A stretch of DNA of 64,000 nt from Streptomyces sp. NBC_00078 (GCF_026343335.1 NZ_JAPELX010000001.1:558001-622000), one strand, 5' to 3'. Shown: positions 31,329 through 39,920, numbered from the stretch's first letter. Notes: generated from the letters alone by a model not told the origin. Program-made: numbers and translations.

Positions 31329-32882
31329 TCACACGGGACGTGCGCGGCCCTCCCAGTACGGGTCGCGCAGCCGCCGCTTGTACAGCTTGCCGTTGGGGTC
31401 GCGGGGCATCTCGGCGATGAAGTCGACGCTCCTGGGCCGCTTGTACCCGGCGAGTCGCCCGGCGCAGTGGTCGAGGATCGCGGCGGCGAGGGCCGGGCCG
31501 GGCTCCTGGCCGGGGGCCGCCTCGACGACGGCCTTGACCTCCTCGCCCCAGTCGTCGTGCGGGATGCCGAACACGGCGGCGTCGGCGACGGCGGGGTGGG
31601 CGAGCAGGGCGGACTCGATCTCGGCCGGGTAGATGTTGACCCCGCCCGAGATGATCATGTCGATCTTGCGGTCGCGGAGGAACAGATAGCCGTCCTCGTC
31701 GAGGCAGCCGAGATCGCCGACGGTGAAGAAGTCGCCGATGCGGTTCTTCTTCGTCTTGGCCTCGTCCTTGTGGTAGGCGAAGCCGCCGGTGTTCATCTTC
31801 ATGTAGACGGTGCCGAGTTCACCGGGCGGCAGCCGGTTGCCGTCGTCGTCGAAGACCGCGAGTTCACTGATGGGCCAGGCCTTGCCGACGGTGCCGGGCT
31901 TCTTCAGCCAGTCCTCGGCGGTGGCGAAGGCCCCTCCGCCCTCGCTGGCCGCGTAGTACTCCTCCACCGAGTTGCCCCACCAGTCGATCATCGCCCGCTT
32001 CACGTGGTCGGGGCAGGGCGCGGCGCCGTGGATGGCGTGCCGCATGGACGAGACGTCGTACGAGCGGCGCACCGGCTCCGGCAGGGCGAGCAGCCGGTGG
32101 AACTGGGTCGGGACCATGTGGGTGTGCGTGCACGCCTGGGCGTCGATGAGCCGGAGCATCTCCTCGGGCGTCCACTTGTCCATCAGGACGAGACGGTGGC
32201 CGATGTGCAGGGACGCGCCCGCGAACTGGAGCACGGCGGTGTGGTAGAGCGGCGAGCAGACGAGATGGACGTTGTCGTCGTACGGCTTGATCCCGAAGAT
32301 GCCGAGGAAGCCGCCGAGATAGGCCTCTTCGGGGGTCTTGCCGGGCAGCGGGCGGCGGATGCCGCGCGGACGCCCTGTGGTGCCCGAGGTGTAGTTCATG
32401 ACCCAGCCCAGCTCCCGGTGCGCGGGCGCCGAGTCCGGTTGTCCGTCGAGGAGTTCGGTGTACGGGCGGAAGCCCTCGACCTCACCGACCGCGTACCGGT
32501 GGGTGGCCGGGAGGCCCGCCTCGTCGGCGGCGTGGCGGGCGGGTGCGGCGAACCGCTCGTGGGAGATGAGCACCTTGGCGCCGGAGTCGGCGACGATCCA
32601 GCCGATCTCGGGGCCGACGAAGTGGTGGTTGACGGGGACGAGATAGAACCCGGCCTGGCTGGCGGCCAGGTAGGCGGTGAAGAACTCGATGCCGTTGGGC
32701 AGGACGACCGCGAAGGCGTCGCCGCGTTCCAGTCCGGCGGCGCGCAGGCCGTGCACCAGACGGTTCGCGGCGGCGTGCAGGCGGCCGGCGGTCCACTGCT
32801 CGCCGTCCGGTGCGACGAGCGCGGTGCGGTCCGGTTCGGCGGTGGCCTGGACCCAGAATCCGGCGGGGGGCGTACTCGTCAC
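31329..32882 (-). CDS. Acyl-CoA synthetase, FadD4-like, coupled to nitronate monooxygenase
   Basis: This 517-residue AMP-forming acyl-CoA synthetase has the ATP loop NYTSGTTGRPRGIRR, PLYHTAVLQF, EEYYAASEGGG, TVGDLGCLDEDGYLFLRDR and the late PRDPNGKLYKRRL lysine. The overall text resembles mycobacterial FadD4 and related ligases. The GTG at 32882 is the start: it overlaps the stop of the nitronate monooxygenase gene as GTGA and has AAGGAG at good spacing. The reading frame continues far upstream without a stop, but that part is only the shadow of the neighbouring gene. The pair is translationally coupled and presumably activates the acid whose further metabolism involves the monooxygenase. Confidence 0.85.
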   Translation of the reverse strand: MTSTPPAGFWVQATAEPDRTALVAPDGEQWTAGRLHAAANRLVHGLRAAGLERGDAFAVVLPNGIEFFTAYLAASQAGFYLVPVNHHFVGPEIGWIVADSGAKVLISHERFAAPARHAADEAGLPATHRYAVGEVEGFRPYTELLDGQPDSAPAHRELGWVMNYTSGTTGRPRGIRRPLPGKTPEEAYLGGFLGIFGIKPYDDNVHLVCSPLYHTAVLQFAGASLHIGHRLVLMDKWTPEEMLRLIDAQACTHTHMVPTQFHRLLALPEPVRRSYDVSSMRHAIHGAAPCPDHVKRAMIDWWGNSVEEYYAASEGGGAFATAEDWLKKPGTVGKAWPISELAVFDDDGNRLPPGELGTVYMKMNTGGFAYHKDEAKTKKNRIGDFFTVGDLGCLDEDGYLFLRDRKIDMIISGGVNIYPAEIESALLAHPAVADAAVFGIPHDDWGEEVKAVVEAAPGQEPGPALAAAILDHCAGRLAGYKRPRSVDFIAEMPRDPNGKLYKRRLRDPYWEGRARPV

Positions 32883-33988
32883 TTGCCGCTCCTTCCGGCG
32901 ATACGGATCATGCGGTCGATGGCGTTGTCGAAGCCACGGGTGAGGTCGTCGAAGACGGCCTGGACACTGCGTTCGCCGTTCATCCGACCGACGATCTGGC
33001 CGACGGGGGTGCCGAGCAGCGGCTCGACCTCGTACTTCTGGATGCGGGTGAGGGCCTCCGCCACGAGGAGTCCCTGCAGGGGCATGGGGAGCGTGCCGGG
33101 TCCGGCCTGGTCGTCCCAGGCGTCGGTCCATTCTGTACGGAGCTGACGGGCCGGTTTCCCGGTCAGGGCGCGGGAGCGGACCGTGTCGCCGGAGCCGGCG
33201 GCGAGCAGTTTCCGCGTCACCGCGGGCGAGGAGACATCGGCCTCGGTGCAGGTCAGCCACAGGGAGCCGAGCCACGCCCCCTGGGCGCCGAGGGCGAGGG
33301 CGGCCGCCACCTGCTGTCCGCTGCCGATGCCGCCGGCGGCCAGCACGGGCAGCGGGTCCACGGCGTCGACGACCTCCGGGGTGAGCACCATGGAGGCGAT
33401 CTCGCCGGTGTGGCCACCGGCCTCGTAACCCTGGGCGACCACGATGTCGATGCCGCCCTCCTTGTGCTTGACGGCGTGCCGGGCACTGCCCGCGAGCGCG
33501 GCGACCAGCACGTCCTGCTCGTGGGCGCGGGCCACCACGTCGGCGGGCGGGGAGCCGAGGGCGTTGGCGAGCAGCCGGATCGGATAGTCGAAGGCGACGT
33601 CGAGCTGGCCCCGGGCGACCTGTTCCATCCAGCCGGTGATGCGCCAGCCGGACACCTCGCCCTCGGCCAGTTCGGGCACGCCGTACTTGGCGAGGGTGTC
33701 CTTGACGAACTGCCGGTGCCCCTCGGGGATCATCGCCTCGACGTCGGCCTCCGAGACGCCCTCCACCTTCTTCGCGGGCATCACGACATCCAGGCCGTAA
33801 GGCTTCCCCTCGACATGCGCCTCGATCCAGTCCAGGTCGCGTTTGAGGTCGTCGGGGGCGGTGTAGCGGACCGCGCCGAGCACTCCGAAGCCGCCGGCCC
33901 GGCTGATGGCCGCGGCGACGGCGGGGAACGGCGTGAAGCCGAAAATGGCGTGCTCGACTCCCAGTTTCTTGCTCAGCTCCGTCTGCAT
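32879..33988 (-). CDS. Nitronate monooxygenase-like FMN protein
   Basis: This 369-residue TIM-barrel flavoprotein belongs to the 2-nitropropane dioxygenase/nitronate monooxygenase family. FMN-binding text is visible in AAISRAGGFGVLGA, DIVVAQGYEAGGHTGEIASM (with the conserved His) and VLAAGGIGSGQQVAAALALGAQGAWLGSLW. Members in acyl-CoA gene clusters often act as flavin reductases or dehydrogenases of CoA esters rather than on nitroalkanes, so the name is provisional. It is the first gene of a two-gene operon with the FadD4-like ligase. The TCTGAT/GTCAGA palindrome lies 43 bases upstream of the ATG. Confidence 0.82.
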   Translation of the reverse strand: MQTELSKKLGVEHAIFGFTPFPAVAAAISRAGGFGVLGAVRYTAPDDLKRDLDWIEAHVEGKPYGLDVVMPAKKVEGVSEADVEAMIPEGHRQFVKDTLAKYGVPELAEGEVSGWRITGWMEQVARGQLDVAFDYPIRLLANALGSPPADVVARAHEQDVLVAALAGSARHAVKHKEGGIDIVVAQGYEAGGHTGEIASMVLTPEVVDAVDPLPVLAAGGIGSGQQVAAALALGAQGAWLGSLWLTCTEADVSSPAVTRKLLAAGSGDTVRSRALTGKPARQLRTEWTDAWDDQAGPGTLPMPLQGLLVAEALTRIQKYEVEPLLGTPVGQIVGRMNGERSVQAVFDDLTRGFDNAIDRMIRIAGRSGK

Positions 33989-34030
33989 GGGCGCAGAATG
34001 CCGCAGTCCTCCGGCCGACGGAAGGCCTTT

Positions 34031-34047
34031 TCTGATGCTCCGTCAGA
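34031..34047. promoter_or_regulatory. Shared operator, copy 2
   Basis: TCTGAT-GCTCC-GTCAGA has the same 17-bp architecture as the site at 23334-23350, with one stem mismatch. The flanking TTT and TTTCT are identical as well. It precedes the nitronate monooxygenase operon. Confidence 0.72.
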
Positions 34048-34110
34048 TTTCTCGCCACAACGGCGGCCCCGCACGCCTCGTTGACACACCGCACACCTGA
34101 CACGAAAGTT

Positions 34111-34126
34111 TCACCGCGCACGGTGA
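34111..34126. promoter_or_regulatory. Inverted repeat upstream of the serine hydrolase gene
   Basis: TCACCG-CGCA-CGGTGA is a perfect 6-4-6 palindrome, 39 bases before the ATG at 34165. TTGACA at 34081-34086 could be a -35 element, which would put the repeat over the transcription start region as a possible operator. Confidence 0.45.
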
Positions 34127-34164
34127 TTCCCGAAAAATACTTTCAGGCAGCGGGAGGTTCGCCC

Positions 34165-35949
34165 ATGACGGACGACGCAGCGGAACGGCGGGGCGCCATG
34201 TCCCGACGCCAACTGGCCCGAAGAGCCCTCGCCTTGGGCGGCGCCCTGGCCGTCGCACCCTTTCCGGCCGGCCCGGCGGCCGTGGCCGCGTCACGCTCCG
34301 CGCACACCACCCTCCGCCACGGCTCTCCGGAACGCGCCGGCCTCGTCCCCACCCATCTGCGTCAACTGGTCGCCGACGCGGAGGCGTTCCTCGCCCCCTC
34401 CCCCAAGCATCCCTGGTACGCGGGCGCCGTGCTGCTCGCCGGCCGCGGCGACACCGTGGCGCTGCACCGGCCCATCGGGATGGCGGTGCGCTATCAGGCG
34501 TACGACGAGAAGAGCGACAACGGCGTCGAGTTCCCGGCCACCCAGCAGATCCCCATGGCCGAGGACACGATCTTCGACCTGGCCTCGGTGACGAAGCTGT
34601 TCACCTCGCTGCTGGCCGTGCAGCAGATGGAGCGGGGCGCTCTGGAGCTGGAGCGGCCGGTCGCCTCGTACGTGCCGGAGTTCGACGCGGCAGGCAAGCA
34701 GGACATCACGGTCCGTCAGCTTCTCACCCACACCTCGGGCTTCCGTGACTGGATCCCGCTCTACAAGGCGCCGACTCACGAGGCGAAGCTCCAACTCGTC
34801 TACGACGAGGCGCCGATTCACCCGCCCGGCACCACCTACCTCTACTCCGACCTGAACCTGATCTCACTCCAGCTGGTCCTGGAACGGATCACCGGCCGCA
34901 CGCTGGACACCCTCCTCCACAACGAGATCACCGCCCCCCTCGGCCTCCACCGCACCCGCTACAACCCGCCGGCCGCCTGGAAAACGGGGATCGCGGCCAC
35001 GGAGGACGAGCGCCCGCCGTGGTCGGGCCTGAACCGGGGGCTCGTGTGGGGTGAGGTGCACGACGAGAACGCCTACAGCCTCGGCGGGGTCGCCGGGCAC
35101 GCCGGGGTGTTCTCCTGCGCCTGGGACCTGGCCGTGCTCGCCCGGACGCTCCTCAACGGCGGTTCCTACGGCCGCGCCCGTATCCTGCGGCCCAAGTCCG
35201 TGGAGCTGATGTTCACCGACTTCAACACCGCCTTCCCCGGGGACGAGCACGGCCTCGGCTTCGAGCTCTACCAGCACTGGTACATGGGCGCCATGGCCAC
35301 CCCTCGCACCGCCGGACACACCGGCTTCACCGGCACCTCGCTGGTCCTGGACCCGACGACCGACTCCTTCCTCGTCGTGCTCGGCAACTCGGTTCATCCG
35401 GTGCGCAGTTGGCGCTCCGGCTCCGCTCCTCGGGTCGCCGCGGGGAACCACCTGGCACGCGCCGTCGCGGTGCGCCCGGCACACGGCCGTACGGCATGGT
35501 TCTCCGGCATGGCGAGTGCCACGACCGCCACGCTCGCGCTGCCCGCACTGGACACGATGGACGGTGGAGCGCGGCTGGACTCGGCCCTGTGGTGGGACAT
35601 CGAACCCGGAGCCGACGTCCTCGTTCTGGAGGCCACGACGGACGGCGGAACGAGCTGGCAGCCGCTCCCGTTCACGACCACCGATCACGGCGAGGAACCG
35701 CGGGAGCACCCGTCGGGCTCGGTCACCGGCTGGTCGGGACGCGTCTGGCACCAGGTGGCGGCCGGCCTCCCGGCACACGCCCGGCTGGCCCTGCGCTGGC
35801 GGTACACGACCGACAAGCTGTACGTGGGCCGCGGCGCGTACGTCGACGGCCTCCGCGTCGAGGCGGCACACGGTGTCCTCTTCGACGAGTCACGCACGGC
35901 GGACGCGGCGCGGATCGTGGCGACGGGATGGGCCCGGTCAGCCGACTAG
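34165..35949 (+). CDS. Tat-exported beta-lactamase-family serine hydrolase
   Basis: This 594-residue exported protein has a class C beta-lactamase/esterase fold. The signal includes SRRQLARRALALGG, a twin-arginine type. The catalytic tetrad text is SVTK in FDLASVTKLFTS, the Tyr-Ser-Asp-Leu-Asn in YLYSDLNLISLQ, and HTGFTGTS as the third motif. A C-terminal beta-rich domain of about 170 residues follows (from about 420) and may bind carbohydrate or protein. Relatives include D-aminopeptidases, esterases and the PBP-like EstB group, so antibiotic resistance is not implied. The ATG at 34165 has GGGAGG upstream. The gene is divergent from the nitronate monooxygenase operon. Confidence 0.85.
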   Translation: MTDDAAERRGAMSRRQLARRALALGGALAVAPFPAGPAAVAASRSAHTTLRHGSPERAGLVPTHLRQLVADAEAFLAPSPKHPWYAGAVLLAGRGDTVALHRPIGMAVRYQAYDEKSDNGVEFPATQQIPMAEDTIFDLASVTKLFTSLLAVQQMERGALELERPVASYVPEFDAAGKQDITVRQLLTHTSGFRDWIPLYKAPTHEAKLQLVYDEAPIHPPGTTYLYSDLNLISLQLVLERITGRTLDTLLHNEITAPLGLHRTRYNPPAAWKTGIAATEDERPPWSGLNRGLVWGEVHDENAYSLGGVAGHAGVFSCAWDLAVLARTLLNGGSYGRARILRPKSVELMFTDFNTAFPGDEHGLGFELYQHWYMGAMATPRTAGHTGFTGTSLVLDPTTDSFLVVLGNSVHPVRSWRSGSAPRVAAGNHLARAVAVRPAHGRTAWFSGMASATTATLALPALDTMDGGARLDSALWWDIEPGADVLVLEATTDGGTSWQPLPFTTTDHGEEPREHPSGSVTGWSGRVWHQVAAGLPAHARLALRWRYTTDKLYVGRGAYVDGLRVEAAHGVLFDESRTADAARIVATGWARSAD

Positions 35950-36071
35950 CCCTGTCGTTCGGATAGGGCCGGGATGATCCGAACGCCAGGTCCCAGGCGC
36001 GCTCCGCTGCGATCCGACACCGTCCCGCTACCGTGAGTAGCGATCAGTGTACGGAGGATGGGAGACGTGGG

Positions 36072-36533
36072 ATGGCCAGAAGGCTGACGACCCTGCTCGC
36101 GGCGGGCGTGGCGGTGATGTGCGCGACCGGCCTGACGGCCGCGCCCTCGGACTCGGACCTGGAGGTGGTCCGGCTCGACCCCACCAGCGCGCAGCCCGGT
36201 GGCAGCACCGTGGTGCACGCTTTCGTGGCCAACGGCGGGCCGGAGCAGACCGCCTCGCCGTTCACGGTGGTCGTGAGGCTGCCGTCCGGCTTCACCGCGC
36301 AGGGGCCCTACTTCCCCGAGGACTGCCGCGCCGAGGCCCGTGGCCGCGTGGTGCGGTGCACCTTCGGGGCCGGGCTGGCGCCGTTGCGGACCGCCACCGC
36401 GCTGGTTCCGGTCCGGGTGGACGCGGATGTGCCCTCCGGCACGAAGGCCGAAGGGCACGTCCAGGTGGTCAGCGTCGACGACCGCGATCCGCGCAACAAC
36501 CGAACACCGTTCACCCTGTCCGTCGACTGCTGA
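36072..36533 (+). CDS. Small secreted protein with a DUF11/CARDB-like beta-sandwich
   Basis: This 153-residue secreted protein has a signal peptide (residues 1-24, LLAAGVAVMCATGLTAAP) and a single beta-sandwich domain. The domain text (VRLDPTSAQPGGSTVVHAFVANGGPEQT, then FTVVVRLPSGFTAQGPYFP and VPVRVDADVPSGTKAEGHVQVVS) is of the DUF11/CARDB type that occurs in surface proteins. Two internal Cys and one terminal Cys could form a disulfide. The ATG at 36072 lies after GGAGACGTGGG. Its function is unknown; it may stick to the cell surface. It shares a terminator with the convergent GH16 gene. Confidence 0.7.
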   Translation: MARRLTTLLAAGVAVMCATGLTAAPSDSDLEVVRLDPTSAQPGGSTVVHAFVANGGPEQTASPFTVVVRLPSGFTAQGPYFPEDCRAEARGRVVRCTFGAGLAPLRTATALVPVRVDADVPSGTKAEGHVQVVSVDDRDPRNNRTPFTLSVDC

Positions 36534-36553
36534 CCGGTCGGCTGCTGGTCAGC
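36529..36553. terminator. Bidirectional terminator between convergent genes
   Basis: GCTGACC pairs with GGTCAGC around an 11-nt loop. The stem overlaps the stop codons of both the small secreted protein and the GH16 gene. Confidence 0.65.
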
Positions 36554-37703
36554 GGTACACCTTCACGTAGTCGGCCTGCATGGTGATCGGCGTCGAGCCG
36601 GTGGGCGCGGGGTGGTACTGGCCGGCGCTGACCGACAGGTTGAGGATCGGGTACGCCGAGAAGCCGCTGCCCACGCCGTGGCCGTCGGAGTAGACCTTCT
36701 TGCCGTTGACGTACCAGTCCACGGAGTCGGCTCCGTAGCGCGTGCCTATGGTGACCCACTGGCCGGGCGCTATCGCGCCGGAGTCGGTGTAGTAGTCGGA
36801 GCCGGAGGTGACGTGGTTGGTCAGCTCCAGCAGGTCCGGGTTGTCCGGGTGGTACTCAAAGGAGTCGATCTCGCCGTTGCCGTCCTTCCAGGTCCACAGG
36901 GCCGGCCAGGCACCGGAGCCGGAAGGGAGCTTGACCCGGGTCTCGGCGTAGTCGCCGGTCTTCACCTGGAAGCCCTCACTGGAGCCCTCGGTGGTGAGCA
37001 GCCCGGTCGTCCACGCCTTCTTGCCGCTCTCCAGGGTGTGCGAGGAGGGCTTGGCTGTGAAGGTCGCGATGCCGCCCGAGGTGGTGACGGCGCCCGGGTC
37101 CAGCCAGTCGAGCTTGTTGTCGTCCGGGTTGTGGTCGCCGTAGGCGTAGGACGTGGACTTGCCGCCGACCCACTTCGAGTTCCAGGCGATACCGCCGGAG
37201 AAGTCGTCCGACCAGACCACCGACCGGCCGGCCGTCGGCGAGTCACCACTGTCGGTCGACGGCGAAGGCGTCGACGACGGCGGGGTCGTCGTGGAGGGCG
37301 CCTTGCTCACCGTCAGCTTGTGGGACGGCAGGTCGTGCCAGGCCCCGCCTGATTCCTGCCAGAAGCCGAAGATCGTGTACGTGCCGGCCGGCAGCGTGCG
37401 CGGGGCGCTGGTGAAGTGCGCGCCGCTCGGGCAGATCCGGACGTTCGAGGCGTTGCCCGGGAAGTCCAGGTTGTTGCCGGACGCGTCACGGACGCCGACA
37501 CCGAGGGTCTTGGCCGTGAAGCAGCTGGACGAGTGCACGGTCAGCTTGGCCGAGCCTGCGACGCCCGCGGTCATGGTGGTCGGGGTGAGCTTGTCCTGGG
37601 TGACGGATGTGGCGGCGAAGGCCTGAGTGGCGAGCGGCAGGACCAGCAGTGCGGCGGCTGTGCCGACGACGCCCAGGCGGGCAGGGGAGAGGGCATGGCG
37701 CAT
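36549..37703 (-). CDS. Secreted glycoside hydrolase family 16 enzyme
   Basis: This 384-residue exported endoglycosidase has a signal peptide (residues 1-31, ending QAFA) and an N-terminal beta-sandwich at about 35-135 with two Cys (SSCFTAKTLGVGVRD and VRICPSG). A Ser/Thr/Pro linker of about 30 residues and the GH16 catalytic domain at about 165-384 follow. The catalytic motif E-x-D-x-x-E is seen in NGEIDSFEYHP. GH16 members cut beta-1,3- or mixed beta-1,3/1,4-glucans and related polysaccharides; the exact substrate is open. The ATG at 37703 begins the signal peptide; a longer frame upstream lacks support. Its promoter region holds a perfect 7-3-7 palindrome at 37852-37868. Confidence 0.88.
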   Translation of the reverse strand: MRHALSPARLGVVGTAAALLVLPLATQAFAATSVTQDKLTPTTMTAGVAGSAKLTVHSSSCFTAKTLGVGVRDASGNNLDFPGNASNVRICPSGAHFTSAPRTLPAGTYTIFGFWQESGGAWHDLPSHKLTVSKAPSTTTPPSSTPSPSTDSGDSPTAGRSVVWSDDFSGGIAWNSKWVGGKSTSYAYGDHNPDDNKLDWLDPGAVTTSGGIATFTAKPSSHTLESGKKAWTTGLLTTEGSSEGFQVKTGDYAETRVKLPSGSGAWPALWTWKDGNGEIDSFEYHPDNPDLLELTNHVTSGSDYYTDSGAIAPGQWVTIGTRYGADSVDWYVNGKKVYSDGHGVGSGFSAYPILNLSVSAGQYHPAPTGSTPITMQADYVKVYR

Positions 37704-37851
37704 GGTGGGGGCTTCCTCAACGGCGGCTGCGAGGGAGCTTCTTGTGCGGAGCACGACCCCGTCCCGCAGGACTCGGCGTTCCGGCGGCTGAGGCCCACCG
37801 GGACGGACACCCGAAGGCTAGGCAGATGGGCCGTTCGTGTACAACGAGATC

Positions 37852-37868
37852 TCACTCACACTGAGTGA
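37852..37868. promoter_or_regulatory. Perfect palindrome upstream of the GH16 gene
   Basis: TCACTCA-CAC-TGAGTGA is a perfect 7-3-7 inverted repeat, 149 bases before the GH16 start. It also overlaps the stop of the truncated methyltransferase, so it could be an operator, a terminator, or both. Confidence 0.5.
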
Positions 37869-38340
37869 TCAAACTGGAGTCACTTGTTCCGCCCGTGCCG
37901 CGGGCCGGTGTGGGCCTGGGCCAGTGGGCTCGCCCCGTGAACACGGGCTGGTAGAAGCCGCTGGTGTCCGGCATGTGCCAGGTCGGGTCGGTGAATCCGG
38001 CGGCGCTCGCGGCATCCGTCACCTCGCGCCGGAGCAGTGCCCAGGAGGTGGCGCGGCGGACGCGAACCTCCCACCCCTCTCCGTCGGGCACGAGCTGGAA
38101 GTACTCCTGGTCGTAGCGTTCGCCGTCGTCGTGCCAGTGCCACAGCTGGAAGGTGACCGACCGGCCGTCGGAGCCGTGCGACACCTGTGGAGGGGACGCC
38201 GCGGGGCGGGTCCGGCGGATCTCGTCGTAGTCCCGGAGCGTGAGCAGGAGCAGCCCGCCGTCTCTCAGTACCCGCCGCATGCCGCGCAGAGCCGCCGCCA
38301 CGTCCTGCGCGGACAGCAGGTGCGCGAGCCCGTGTGCAGG
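37852..38340 (-). pseudogene. Truncated SAM-dependent methyltransferase (C-terminal half only)
   Basis: The reading frame encodes the second half of a class I methyltransferase: an AHLLSAQDVAAALRGMRRVLRDGG helix, then LLLTLRDYDEIRRTRP, FQLWHWHDDGERYDQEYFQLV and a C-terminal DPTWHMPDTSGFYQPVFTGR. The SAM-binding first half with its glycine-rich loop is missing. In place of it, upstream codons are the out-of-frame shadow of the oxidoreductase gene, whose stop lies at 38352. The recognisable part begins abruptly near 38340. This points to a deletion that fused the remnant to the end of the oxidoreductase locus. There is no start signal, so it is probably not expressed as an enzyme. Confidence 0.7.
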
Positions 38341-38351
38341 ACGCGGCCATG

Positions 38352-39920
38352 TCAGTCGCCGGTCGCTTCCAGCACCGCCATCGCCGCGTTGTGTCCCGGA
38401 ACGCCGCTCACGCCGCCGCCCCGTACCGCGCCCGCCCCGCACAGCAGCAGGTTCGCGTGCCGGGTCTCCACGCCCCAACGGCCGGTGCCGTCCTGGGCGT
38501 ACGGCCAGGCCAGCTCGCGATGGAAGATGTTGCCGCCGGGCAGGCGCAGGTCGCGCTCCAGGTCGAGCGGGGTCCTGGCCTCGATGCACGGGCGGCCGTC
38601 CGCGTCGGTCGCCAGGCAGTCCACGAGTGGCTCGGCGAGATGGGCGTCGAGTTGGGCCAGGGTCGACTTCAGGAGTTCTTCGCGCACGGAGTCGTTGTCC
38701 CGCGCGAAGAGCCGGGCGGGTGTGTGCAGGCCGAAGAGGGTGAGGGTCTGGTAGCCCTTGTCGACGAGGTCGGAGCCGAGGATCGACGGGTCGGTGAGGG
38801 AGTGACAGTAGATCTCGGAGGGCGGCGCCGCGGGGAGTTCGCCGGAGGCGGCCTGGGCGTGGGCGGCGGCGAGCTGCCGGTAGCCCTCGGCGATGTGGAA
38901 GGTGCCGGCGAACGCCTCGCGCGGGTCGACGGAGCGGTCGCGCAGCTTCGGCAGCCGCTTGAGCAGCATGTTCACCTTGAGCTGTGCGCCCTCTGCGGGG
39001 GCGGGGAGCGCGTCGCCGGTCAGCTCGGCCAGGGCCTGCGGGGAGGCGTTGACGAGGACGTGCCGGGCCGCGGCGACGCTCTCGCCGTCGGGGGTCCGGT
39101 AGGTGATCTCGGCGGTTCGGCCGTCCGTGTCGATACGCACCGCCTCGTGCCCGGTGGCGAGGACTGCGCCCGCGCGCCGGGCGGCGGTGGCCAGGGCGTC
39201 GGTCAGGGCGCCCATGCCGCCGACGGGGACGTCCCAGGCGCCGGTGCCGCCGCCGATCACGTGGTAGAGGAAGCAGCGGTTCTGCCGCAATGAGGGGTCG
39301 TGGGCATCGGCGAAGGTGCCGATGAGGGCGTCGGTCAGGACGACGCCCCGCACGAGGTCGTCGGCGAAACGGTCCTCGACCGCGACGCCGATCGGGTCCT
39401 CGAACAGAACCCGCCAGGCCTCCTCGTCGTCGACGCGGCGGCGGAGTTCGTCGCGGGTGGGCAGCGGTTCGGTGAGGGTCGGGAAGACGCGCTCGGCAAC
39501 GCGGCCGGTCATGCCGTAGAAACGCTGCCAGGCCCCGTACTCGCGGTCGGAGCCGGTGAGCCGGGCGAAGGCCTCCCGGGTGCGCCGCTCGCCCCCGCCG
39601 ACCAGAAGGCCGGTCGGCCGGCCGTCCCGCTCCACGGGGGTGTACGAAGAGATGGTGCGGGCCCGGATCCGGAAGTCGAGCCCGAGGTCCCGCACGACCT
39701 TCTTCGGCAGCAGGCTGACGAGGTAGGAGTAACGCGACAGCCGCGCGTCCACGCCGGCGAACGGCCGAGTGGAGACCGCGGCGCCCCCCGTGTGGTCCAG
39801 CCGCTCCAGAACCAGCACGGACCGCCCGGCCCGGGCCAGGTAGGCGGCGGCGACCAGCCCGTTGTGGCCCCCGCCGACGATCACGGCGTCGTATGTCCGG
39901 TGTCCCTCGTGTGCAGCCAT
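38352..39920 (-). CDS. FAD-dependent oxidoreductase, phytoene desaturase/amine oxidase-like
   Basis: This 522-residue flavoprotein opens with the dinucleotide-binding motif DAVIVGGGHNGLVAAAYLARAGRSVLVLE and ends with the carotenoid-desaturase-type FAD signature CGAGAVRGGGVSGVPGHNAAMA. It resembles the large NAD(P)/FAD-dependent family called phytoene desaturase-like (pyridine nucleotide-disulfide oxidoreductase domain-containing protein 2-like). No crtB or other carotenoid genes flank it, so carotenoid desaturation is not supported. The ATG at 39920 has AAGAGG upstream; a GTG at 39935 is an alternative. The gene abuts the truncated methyltransferase at its 3' end and follows the kinase gene on the same strand by 72 bases. 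Confidence 0.83.
   Translation of the reverse strand: MAAHEGHRTYDAVIVGGGHNGLVAAAYLARAGRSVLVLERLDHTGGAAVSTRPFAGVDARLSRYSYLVSLLPKKVVRDLGLDFRIRARTISSYTPVERDGRPTGLLVGGGERRTREAFARLTGSDREYGAWQRFYGMTGRVAERVFPTLTEPLPTRDELRRRVDDEEAWRVLFEDPIGVAVEDRFADDLVRGVVLTDALIGTFADAHDPSLRQNRCFLYHVIGGGTGAWDVPVGGMGALTDALATAARRAGAVLATGHEAVRIDTDGRTAEITYRTPDGESVAAARHVLVNASPQALAELTGDALPAPAEGAQLKVNMLLKRLPKLRDRSVDPREAFAGTFHIAEGYRQLAAAHAQAASGELPAAPPSEIYCHSLTDPSILGSDLVDKGYQTLTLFGLHTPARLFARDNDSVREELLKSTLAQLDAHLAEPLVDCLATDADGRPCIEARTPLDLERDLRLPGGNIFHRELAWPYAQDGTGRWGVETRHANLLLCGAGAVRGGGVSGVPGHNAAMAVLEATGD

Noticed and set aside
32883..34121. N-terminal extension of the FadD4-like synthetase to 930 residues
   Set aside because: The added part is Arg/Pro-rich shadow of the nitronate monooxygenase gene. 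The GTG at 32882 has its own ribosome site and the usual GTGA overlap.
34165..35949. A beta-lactam resistance gene
   Set aside because: SxxK, YxN-like and HTG motifs are shared with esterases and D-aminopeptidases. The large size and extra C-terminal domain do not fit known resistance enzymes.
38352..39920. A carotenoid biosynthesis cluster
   Set aside because: Only one desaturase-like flavoprotein is present; no crtE, crtB, crtI or crtY neighbours.
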